Shown piece after piece: positions 1-10,800 of a stretch of 12,122 nt of DNA; position 1 is the stretch's first letter; each line of letters begins with the position of its first letter. A program made the translations under genes and the position numbers. Source of the DNA: UBA1672 sp964351365 (lineage in GTDB: Bacteria > Pseudomonadota > Alphaproteobacteria > Micavibrionales > Micavibrionaceae); the NCBI GenBank assembly GCA_964351365.1, contig CAYGNP010000030.1, forward strand, positions 1 to 12,122, read 5' to 3'. The notes beneath the pieces were generated by a model. It saw nothing but the letters and a program-made list of their open reading frames with translations, was not told where the DNA came from and did not search any database.

Positions 1-40
1 TACAGTGCGGCTTTGTCCGCTCAAATTTCTGCTTTGCCAT
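1..40 (-). CDS. tuf: Elongation factor Tu, N-terminal fragment (cut by window edge)
   Basis: Only the first 13 codons are inside the window; they read MAKQKFERTKPHC. This matches the conserved start of bacterial EF-Tu, the GTPase that carries aminoacyl-tRNA to the ribosomal A site. The ending PHC rather than the E. coli PHV fits alphaproteobacterial EF-Tu as I recall it. The ATG is preceded by a strong Shine-Dalgarno AAGGAG (positions 50-55) with a 9-base spacer. The gene begins 31 bases after the fusA stop, the usual fusA-tuf order of the str operon, so it is probably co-transcribed with rpsL, rpsG and fusA. The GTPase motifs lie outside the window, and whether this is tufA or one of two copies cannot be told. 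Confidence 0.93.
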   Translation of the reverse strand, partial: MAKQKFERTKPHC

Positions 41-49
41 TTCTTAATG

Positions 50-55
50 CTCCTT
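50..55 (-). promoter_or_regulatory. Shine-Dalgarno of tuf
   Basis: AAGGAG lies 9 bases before the tuf ATG, within the 31-base fusA-tuf gap. It is the closest match to the consensus among the ribosome binding sites in this window, in keeping with the very high expression known for EF-Tu. No terminator or promoter is visible in the gap. Confidence 0.8.
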
Positions 56-71
56 TTTCTAAAATCTTAAC

Positions 72-2180
72 TTAAGCGCCGAGGCTCTCTTTTACGGCTT
101 GCGCGATTTGCGCAGGCACGGGTTCATAGTGATCAAACAACATCGTGTATTGCGCGCGGCCCTGAGACATTGAACGCAATGTATTGATGTAACCAAACAT
201 ATTTGCCAGTGGCACCATGGCAGTGATGACTTTTGCGTTTCCGCGGTCATCCATAGCGTTGACCTGTCCACGACGAGAGTTGAGGTCGCCGATAATATCA
301 CCCATGTAATCTTCTGGGGTTACGACTTCGACTTTCATCATTGGCTCAAGAAGTTGCGCGCCTGATTTAGCCATACCTTCTTTGAAGGCCGCCTTAGCGG
401 CAATTTCGAAAGCCATAACAGATGAGTCAACATCATGGTATCCGCCATCAACAAGCGTTACTTTGAAGTCCAGAACAGGGAAGCCTGCAATAATGCCTGT
501 TTCCTTGGCCATATCCAGACCTTTTTTAACGCCGGGTATGTATTCTTTTGGAACAGAACCACCGACGATTTTGTCGATGAATTCAAAGCCTGTTCCAGGC
601 TCGCCCGGTTCAAAGACCAGGTCAATTTTCGCGAACTGACCAGAGCCACCGGTTTGTTTTTTGTGGGTGTAGCTGATATCTGATTTTTTGGTGATGGTTT
701 CGCGATAAGCAACCTGCGGCGCGCCGATATTTGCTTCAACCTTAAACTCGCGGCGCATGCGGTCAACGAGAATGTCCAAGTGAAGCTCGCCCATGCCCTT
801 CATTATGGTCTGGCCAGATTCATGGTCAACAGAGACGCGGAAAGACGGATCCTCAGCGGCCAAACGTTGCAGAGCTGTTGACATTTTCTCTTGGTCGGCT
901 TTTGTTTTTGGCTCGATCGCGATCTCAATAACCGGTTCAGGGAACTCCATGCGCTCAAGAACGACTGGCTTTTGCATGTCGCACAGTGTGTCCCCTGTTG
1001 TTGTATCCTTCATGCCCACGAAGGCCACGATGTCGCCAGCAAAGGCTTCTGCAATTTCTTCGCGCTCGTTTGAGTGCATGAGAAGCATACGACCAACACG
1101 CTCGCGTTTGTCTTTGACAGAGTTTTTAACATATGAGCCGGATTCAACCTTGCCGGAATAAATACGGGCAAAGGTGAGCGAACCGACAAAAGGGTCGTTC
1201 ATGATTTTGAATGCAAGAGCAGAGAATGGCTCGGCATCATCAGGATTACGTTTTTCTTCTTCTTCGCTGTCCACTTTGTGGCCGTTAACCGCGCCGATAT
1301 CAAGGGGCGATGGAAGGTAGTCCACAACGCAGTCAAGCATTGGCTGAACACCTTTGTTTTTAAATGCAGACCCACAAATAACAGGAACGATTGCGCTCTT
1401 GATTGTGCCCTTGCGGATACAGGCTTTAAGTGTTTTTGCATCGGGTTCGTTGCCTTCAAGATAGGCTTCCATCGCTGCATCATCAAATTCAACTGCGATT
1501 TCGATGAGTTTTTCGCGATATTCTTTTGCTTTTTCAAGAAGGTCAGCTGGAATTTCTGCTTCGTGGAATTTTGCGCCCAAATCTTCAGTTTCCCATATGA
1601 TAGCCTTCATTTTGATCAGGTCAACCACGCCGGCAAATTCATTTTCCGCGCCGATTGGAAGCTGCAATACACAAGGCACTGCGCCCAGGCGGTCGATAAT
1701 CATTTTCACTGTGTTGTAGAAATCAGCGCCGATTTTGTCCATTTTATTCACAAAGCACATACGCGGCACGTGATATTTGTCAGCTTGACGCCATACGGTT
1801 TCAGTTTGCGGCTCGACGCCTGCGTTTGCATCAAAAACTGCAATTGCGCCATCAAGAACGCGCAAAGAGCGTTCTACTTCGATTGTGAAATCAACGTGAC
1901 CGGGTGTGTCAATAATATTTAAACGGAAATCCTGACCTTCGTAGTTACCGCCTGCTGGCCCCTTCCAGAATGTTGTCGTTGCGGCAGAAGTGATTGTGAT
2001 CCCGCGCTCTTGCTCTTGCTCCATCCAGTCCATCGTCGCCGCACCATCATGTACTTCGCCGATTTTGTGTGATTTACCAGAGTAAAAAAGCACGCGTTCG
2101 GTCGTTGTGGTTTTACCCGCATCGATATGCGCCATAATGCCGAAGTTTCTGTAGTTATTAATGGGATGTACGCGTGCCAT
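72..2180 (-). CDS. fusA: Elongation factor G (702 aa)
   Basis: EF-G is the cytoplasmic GTPase that moves tRNA and mRNA through the ribosome after each peptide bond and, with RRF, splits post-termination ribosomes. The GTPase domain shows the P-loop AHIDAGKT (residues 17-24), the switch I segment RGITITSAATT (59-69), DTPGH (91-95), NKMD (145-148) and the G5 motif SAF (271-273). Domain II starts near residue 315 (EPFSALAFK), after an acidic linker with SEEEEK. Domain III follows from about 410. Domain IV carries the tip motif GGYHDVDSS (579-587), with H582 aligning with the E. coli tip histidine. Domain V ends near the C-terminus. The length is close to the 704 aa of E. coli. The start MARVHPINNYRNFGIMAHID fits the family; GGAA (2190-2193) lies 9 bases upstream, and a better AAGGAA match (2195-2200) lies 14 bases upstream. 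It sits 31 bases after rpsG and 31 before tuf, the classic str order. No disruption is seen. Confidence 0.99.
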   Translation of the reverse strand: MARVHPINNYRNFGIMAHIDAGKTTTTERVLFYSGKSHKIGEVHDGAATMDWMEQEQERGITITSAATTTFWKGPAGGNYEGQDFRLNIIDTPGHVDFTIEVERSLRVLDGAIAVFDANAGVEPQTETVWRQADKYHVPRMCFVNKMDKIGADFYNTVKMIIDRLGAVPCVLQLPIGAENEFAGVVDLIKMKAIIWETEDLGAKFHEAEIPADLLEKAKEYREKLIEIAVEFDDAAMEAYLEGNEPDAKTLKACIRKGTIKSAIVPVICGSAFKNKGVQPMLDCVVDYLPSPLDIGAVNGHKVDSEEEEKRNPDDAEPFSALAFKIMNDPFVGSLTFARIYSGKVESGSYVKNSVKDKRERVGRMLLMHSNEREEIAEAFAGDIVAFVGMKDTTTGDTLCDMQKPVVLERMEFPEPVIEIAIEPKTKADQEKMSTALQRLAAEDPSFRVSVDHESGQTIMKGMGELHLDILVDRMRREFKVEANIGAPQVAYRETITKKSDISYTHKKQTGGSGQFAKIDLVFEPGEPGTGFEFIDKIVGGSVPKEYIPGVKKGLDMAKETGIIAGFPVLDFKVTLVDGGYHDVDSSVMAFEIAAKAAFKEGMAKSGAQLLEPMMKVEVVTPEDYMGDIIGDLNSRRGQVNAMDDRGNAKVITAMVPLANMFGYINTLRSMSQGRAQYTMLFDHYEPVPAQIAQAVKESLGA

Positions 2181-2211
2181 GATTTTGTGTTCCGTTCCTT
2201 AAATTTTTTTC

Positions 2212-2730
2212 TTACCAGCGATAATGAGCGAATGCTTTGTTTGCTTCGGCCATTTTGTGCGTGTCTTCGCGTTTTTTAACAGCAGAGCCCCGCTCATTTG
2301 CCGCGTCATAGAGCTCGGCCGCCAAACGGTCGCGCATTGTATTTTCACCACGCTTGCGGGCTGCATCTATAATCCAGCGCATAGCAAGGGCGATTGCGCG
2401 TTCGTGGCGCACTTCAACAGGAACCTGATAGGTTGCACCACCGACGCGGCGTGAACGAACCTCGAGGCGAGGCTTAACGTTTTTAAGCGCAGCGTGGAAT
2501 AAAGACAGGCCAACACCTTTTGATGCGATTGTTGCATCTGGTGTTTCGCCGGAATTGTCGTTCACTGGCTTTTTGCCTTCTAATACTTCGATAGCGCCAT
2601 AAACGATTTGCTCGGCAGTAGCTTTTTTTCCATCATACATCACGTTGTTGATGAATTTGGAGAGTACCAAATCCGCAAATTTAGGATCTGGAAGAATGGT
2701 ACGTTTTTCAGGCTGACGACGACGTGACAT
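2212..2730 (-). CDS. rpsG: 30S ribosomal protein S7 (172 aa, with an internal insertion)
   Basis: S7 is a primary 16S rRNA-binding protein that nucleates the 30S head and lines the E site. The N-terminus MSRRRQPEKR, the segment MYDGKKATAEQIVYGA (31-46), the beta-hairpin region VRSRRVGGATYQVPVEVR (91-108) and the C-terminal KKREDTHKMAEANKAFAHYRW region are all typical. Common alphaproteobacterial S7 proteins are about 156 aa. The extra length, about 16 residues, lies around residues 52-72, between the helix ending in AIEVL and the helix beginning LFHAALKNV. The insert is rich in D, N, G, P and T, and so is probably a flexible loop. The Shine-Dalgarno AAAGGGA (2738-2744) overlaps the rpsL TAA stop, with a 7-base spacer to the ATG. 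Translation is therefore probably coupled to rpsL. Confidence 0.98.
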   Translation of the reverse strand: MSRRRQPEKRTILPDPKFADLVLSKFINNVMYDGKKATAEQIVYGAIEVLEGKKPVNDNSGETPDATIASKGVGLSLFHAALKNVKPRLEVRSRRVGGATYQVPVEVRHERAIALAMRWIIDAARKRGENTMRDRLAAELYDAANERGSAVKKREDTHKMAEANKAFAHYRW

Positions 2731-2737
2731 ATTTGTT

Positions 2738-2744
2738 TCCCTTT
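2738..2744 (-). promoter_or_regulatory. Shine-Dalgarno of rpsG overlapping the rpsL stop
   Basis: AAAGGGA sits 7 bases before the rpsG ATG and shares two bases with the rpsL TAA (2743-2745). The whole rpsL-rpsG gap is 12 bases. This leaves no room for the roughly 100-base structured S12-S7 intercistronic region that S7 binds in E. coli. Confidence 0.7.
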
Positions 2745-3114
2745 ATTTCGGACGTTTCGCGCCGTAGCGTGAACGTGATTGTTTACGATCTTTAACGCCT
2801 TGTGTATCGAGCGTTCCACGAATAATGGTGTAGCGAACACCGGGCAAGTCTTTTACCCGACCGCCGCGCACAAGAACAACGGAGTGCTCTTGCAGGTTGT
2901 GACCTTCACCAGGGATATAGCAAATAACTTCAAGACCCGTGGTCAAACGAACCTTGGCAACCTTACGCAAAGCCGAGTTCGGCTTTTTCGGTGTGGTTGT
3001 GTAGACACGTGTGCAAACACCGCGTCTTTGCGGGTTGCTTTTAAGCGCCCGGTTTTTCTTTGGTTTAACAACCCTCTTTCGCGGGTTACGGATAAGCTGT
3101 TGTATGGTTGGCAT
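2743..3114 (-). CDS. rpsL: 30S ribosomal protein S12 (123 aa)
   Basis: S12 sits at the decoding centre of the 30S subunit and helps check codon-anticodon pairing. The family signatures TTTPKKPNSALRK (39-51) and LVRGGRVKDLPGVRY (81-95) are present. K43 and K88, whose substitution commonly gives streptomycin resistance, are both wild type, so the sequence itself suggests no such resistance. D89, the residue known to be beta-methylthiolated in E. coli, is present. The reading frame opens at an earlier ATG (3132-3130), which would add MKRRIH. I chose the ATG at 3114 because the protein then begins MPTIQQLIR, as S12 does, and has the usual 123-124 residues; the Shine-Dalgarno AGAGG (3124-3128) also lies 9 bases before it. 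It is the first gene of the str operon, about 164 nt downstream of the predicted transcription start. Confidence 0.98.
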   Translation of the reverse strand: MPTIQQLIRNPRKRVVKPKKNRALKSNPQRRGVCTRVYTTTPKKPNSALRKVAKVRLTTGLEVICYIPGEGHNLQEHSVVLVRGGRVKDLPGVRYTIIRGTLDTQGVKDRKQSRSRYGAKRPK

Positions 3115-3123
3115 ATGTATGCG

Positions 3124-3128
3124 CCTCT
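3124..3128 (-). promoter_or_regulatory. Shine-Dalgarno that sets the rpsL start
   Basis: AGAGG is 9 bases upstream of the ATG at 3114. It would lie inside the coding region if translation began at the ATG of 3132, which supports the shorter S12. Confidence 0.7.
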
Positions 3129-3165
3129 TCATTCATTCTTACAATTTATGGATGTCTGCACGATA

Positions 3166-3229
3166 GCGCGAAATTTTGCGCCGGAAGTAACTTGTTTTCA
3201 CAAGGACTTTATGCAGAGCATCCGTTACT
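3166..3229 (-). promoter_or_regulatory. Structured leader of the str operon (possible three-way junction)
   Basis: In the RNA sense, AGTAA (3229-3225) can pair with TTACT (3190-3186) and enclose two small hairpins. One is ATGC-TCT-GCAT (3221-3211). The other is CTTGT-GAAA-ACAAG (3204-3191), a perfect 5-bp stem with a GNRA tetraloop, stacked directly on the closing helix. A further GCGC/GCGC hairpin with an 8-base loop follows at 3181-3166. The complementary bases are seen directly; that they fold and regulate is inference. The position inside the roughly 164-nt leader would suit control by a ribosomal protein or antitermination. It matches no riboswitch that I recognise. Confidence 0.35.
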
Positions 3230-3284
3230 ACAGATGATGCGCTATATGGCTTTACCAAATAGCCCAATTTCTGAATCTGGCCGG

Positions 3285-3313
3285 ACTATAGGGGATAGTT
3301 TTTTGTGCGTCAA
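3285..3313 (-). promoter_or_regulatory. Sigma70-type promoter of the str operon
   Basis: The -35 box TTGACG (3313-3308) and the -10 box TATAGT (3290-3285) are separated by exactly 17 bases; each differs from consensus at one position. Upstream, 3314-3340 is almost pure A/T, like an UP element. Downstream of the -10 comes CCGGCC and then A at 3278, the likely +1. A G/C-only discriminator is a known mark of promoters inhibited by ppGpp, so stringent control is likely. It lies just after the rpoC terminator and drives rpsL-rpsG-fusA-tuf. Core promoter confidence is high; the exact +1 is inferred. Confidence 0.85.
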
Positions 3314-3321
3314 GAAAAGTT

Positions 3322-3361
3322 TTTAATTAAAAATAAAAAAAGGAGCCCTTAAGCTCCTTTT
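3322..3361 (-). terminator. Rho-independent terminator after rpoC
   Basis: In the minus-strand sense, AAAAGGAGC (3361-3353) pairs perfectly with GCTCCTTTT (3346-3338) around the six-base loop TTAAGG. The 3' arm runs into a T-rich tract (TTTTTTATTT, 3340-3331, then more A/T). It starts 18 bases after the rpoC stop and so ends the rpoB-orf-rpoC transcript. Its T-tract DNA also lies immediately upstream of the str promoter. Confidence 0.9.
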
Positions 3362-3379
3362 CTTGAATATTTATGGTTT

Positions 3380-7588
<4,209 letters not shown>

Positions 7589-7596
7589 GTTTTTTG

Positions 7597-7603
7597 CCCT
7601 TTT
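7597..7603 (-). promoter_or_regulatory. Shine-Dalgarno of rpoC
   Basis: AAAAGGG lies 8 bases before the rpoC ATG and only 2 bases after the TAA (7608-7606) of the preceding small gene. A ribosome finishing that gene would cover this site, so its translation can affect rpoC initiation. Confidence 0.7.
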
Positions 7604-7605
7604 CT

Positions 7606-7890
7606 TTAACTCTCTGTTTCATTTTTTAGCATCAAAGCTAAAATGATAATTTGTATGCAACAATACGCTCCAAAATGTAGAAATCTTTCATGAAATACAG
7701 CTGAAAGCATTGGAACACCTACGAAAATAAAACTGACGGCGTTGCTGCTAAATACTAATTTCTTCCCTTTGATTCTCTTTTGCAGAAAATATTTCCCTGC
7801 GAATGTGAATGCTATAATTTGCGCAATAAACAAAGCAATGGTTATTGCAATAAAAAAACTAACGATTGCAATTTCAAGAAAATCTTGCAT
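7606..7890 (-). CDS. Small predicted membrane protein between rpoB and rpoC (94 aa, family unknown)
   Basis: I do not recognise this protein. The hydrophobicity pattern suggests three membrane helices: about residues 5-31, 46-66 and 72-88. Between the first two is a basic loop (K33, K38, R39, K41, K43, K44). By the positive-inside rule this loop is cytoplasmic, placing the short acidic N-terminus outside and the tail KNETES inside. C77 and C78 form an adjacent pair at the third helix. There is no signal peptidase site or lipobox. The start at 7890 has a good Shine-Dalgarno, AAGGGG (7906-7901), 10 bases upstream, made of the last two sense codons of rpoB. The gap to the rpoB stop is 7 bases and to rpoC 17 bases. 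My count is 91 G/C in 285 bases (about 32%), far below the neighbours. Tight packing argues for a real, translated gene. A function in transcription cannot be inferred from position alone; an acquired orphan gene is equally possible. Confidence 0.75.
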   Translation of the reverse strand: MQDFLEIAIVSFFIAITIALFIAQIIAFTFAGKYFLQKRIKGKKLVFSSNAVSFIFVGVPMLSAVFHERFLHFGAYCCIQIIILALMLKNETES

Positions 7891-7897
7891 TAACCAA

Positions 7898-10800
7898 TTA
7901 CCCCTTCGTACTCTGCTTCATATCAACATTCAAGCAGAGTGCCTTAAGTTCCTTCGTCAGAACGTTAAAGCTCTCGGGGATGCCGATTTCAAAGTTGTCT
8001 TCACCGCGAACAATGCTTTCATACACTTTAGAGCGACCGGCAACGTCGTCGGATTTGACCGTCAACATTTCCTGTAGCGTGTAGGCTGCGCCGTAAGCTT
8101 GCAAGGCCCAGACTTCCATTTCACCGAAACGCTGGCCACCGAACTGCGCTTTACCGCCGAGAGGTTGCTGCGTGACCAGAGAGTATGGCCCGATGGAGCG
8201 CGCGTGGATCTTATCATCCACAAGGTGGTGCAGTTTGAGCATGTACATCACGCCAACCGTTACCTTGCGGTGGAAATATTCGCCTGTACGACCATCGATG
8301 ACGCGCATCTGACCGGATGTTTCAAGGCCTGCCTTTTTGAGCAGCTCGGAGACATCACCTTCGTTTGCGCCATCGAAAACCGGTGTTCCCATCGGGATGC
8401 CGGTGCGCAGGTTATTGGCCATTTCGATGACCTCATCCTCGCCCAGCTTGGCCACTTTTTCCTTGAACTCGCGCTCGCCATAAACATCCTTGAGTTTGTC
8501 ATTGAGCGCTTCACGTTCTTTTTTGGACGGGTTTTTCTGGTCCTGGAACGCATCAATCATTTCGCCGATTTGTTTTCCAAGGTTCGCAGACGCCCAGCCA
8601 AGGTGCGTTTCCAAAATCTGACCCACATTCATCCGTGATGGAACACCAAGCGGGTTCAGCACGATATCAACGGTGCGGCCATCTTCGAGATACGGCATAT
8701 CTTCCAGAGGCATGATGCGCGAGACAACGCCCTTGTTTCCATGGCGACCGGCCATTTTATCGCCGGGCTGGATTTTGCGTTTCACAGCCACGAAGACTTT
8801 GACCATCTTCATCACGCCCGGGGGCAATTCATCACCGCGCTGAAGCTTTTCAACCTTATTTTCAAAACGCTCTTTAATGTTGTCAACGGCATCATCGAAT
8901 GTCTTGGACATGGCTTCAATTTCTTCCATGACCTTATCATCGCTGATGGCAATTTGACGCCACAGACCACGCTTCTCAATCGCTTCAAGGTCAGACATTT
9001 TGATTTTGTCACCCTTCTTGAGCTTAACTTCTTTCGGAGTCGTTGCCACGGTTTGCCCTGTCAACAATTGCCCTAAGCGACCATAGAAACCATCTTCCAA
9101 AATCTTGCGCTCATCGTCGCGGTCTTTTGCGAGACGCTCAATTTCTTGCTGTTCGATCGACATCGCACGAGCATCCTTGTCAACGCCACGGCGGTTAAAC
9201 ACGCGAACCTCAACAATCGTACCTGTACCACCCGGGGGAAGCTTCAAGGATGTATCCTTAACATCTGCAGCCTTTTCACCGAAGATCGCACGAAGCAATT
9301 TTTCTTCTGGTGTCATCGGGGATTCACCCTTTGGTGTAACCTTACCCACCAGAATATCACCCGGCCCGACCTCGGCACCAATGTGCACAATACCAGCCTC
9401 ATCAAGGTGCTTCAGCGCTTCTTCACCCACGTTTGGAATATCACGTGTGATTTCTTCTGTGCCCAGCTTCGTGTCACGTGCCATCACTTCGAATTCCTCA
9501 ATGTGAACAGATGTGTAAACATCATCACGCACAATACGTTCGGAAATCAGGATGGAGTCCTCAAAGTTGTAACCATTCCAGGGCATAAACGCCACGAGAA
9601 CATTACGCCCAAGCGCCAGTTCACCAAGCTGCGTTGATGGACCATCGGCAATAATATCGCCGGCCTTCACCGTATCGCCAACTTTCACCAACGGGCGTTG
9701 ATTAATGCATGTGTTCTGGTTCGAGCGCTGGAATTTAGACAGCTTGTAAATATCGACAACAGGCTCATCAGAGCGAAGCTCCTCAGTAGCCTGAACAACG
9801 ATACGTGTGGCATCGACCTTCGTAACTGTTCCACCGCGACGCGCTGATACAGCCGCGCCGGAATCACGCGCAACAGTTGCTTCCATGCCTGTACCGACCA
9901 AAGGCGCATCCGTTCTCAGCAACGGCACAGCCTGACGCATCATGTTTGAACCCATCAAAGCGCGGTTCGCATCATCGTTTTCGAGGAAAGGAATAAGCGA
10001 TGCGGCAACAGATACAATTTGTTTCGGGGAAACGTCAATGTATTCGATCTGGTCCGGTGCACTCATAACGTTTTCACCAGCAGCACGACACGACACAAGA
10101 TCATTTACGAACGCGCCTTTATCATTCAACTCAGAGTTCGCCTGAGCAATCGTGTAACGGGCTTCTTGCATCGCGGACATGTATACAACTTCATCAGTCA
10201 CTTTACCGTTTTCAACTTTACGGTACGGGCTCTCAATGAAGCCATACTGATTAACGCGGGCGAATGTCGCCAGGGAGTTGATCAAACCAATATTTGGACC
10301 TTCAGGTGTTTCAATAGGGCAAATACGTCCGTAGTGCGTTGGGTGCACATCACGCACCTCAAAGCCTGCACGCTCACGGGTCAGACCACCCGGCCCAAGC
10401 GCAGAAAGACGACGTTTGTGCGTAATCTCAGAAAGCGGGTTCGTCTGGTCCATAAACTGTGACAACTGAGACGATCCAAAGAATTCGCGAACAGAGGCCT
10501 GCGCTGGCTTGGAGTTAATCAAGTCATGCGGCATAAATGTGTCAATATCAACAGAGCTCATGCGCTCACGAATAGCGCGCTCCATGCGGAGAAGACCAAT
10601 ACGGATCTGGTTTTCCATCAACTCACCAACGGAACGCACACGGCGATTACCAAGGTTATCAATATCATCCACCTCACCAACACCATCCTTAAGACCGTGA
10701 AGATATTTCAAAATCGCCAGGATATCCGCTTTCTCAAGGACACGGAACTGATCATCAGCATCCAAATCCAAACGTGCGTTCATCTTCACGCGACCAACGG

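Noticed and set aside
3115..3132. N-terminal extension MKRRIH on S12
   Set aside because: The Shine-Dalgarno AGAGG would be inside the coding region, and S12 proteins begin MPTIQQL, so the ATG at 3114 is the start.
3198..3221. A 7-codon mini-ORF in the str leader (ATG to TGA, minus strand)
   Set aside because: It has no Shine-Dalgarno and no run of regulatory codons, and it overlaps the hairpins; a chance ATG is likelier than a leader peptide.
3166..3278. A known riboswitch or T-box in the str leader
   Set aside because: No T-box sequence, no metabolite-binding core and no terminator hairpin are present between the promoter and rpsL.
3338..3362. Bidirectional use of the rpoC terminator for a plus-strand transcript
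   Set aside because: On the plus strand the stem is followed only by a short TTTTCTT run, and no plus-strand gene ends here.
10380..10490. Rifampicin-resistance changes in rpoB
   Set aside because: D526, H536 and S541 (E. coli D516, H526, S531) are wild type. The T in DQTN, where E. coli has N, is what I recall as usual in alphaproteobacteria.
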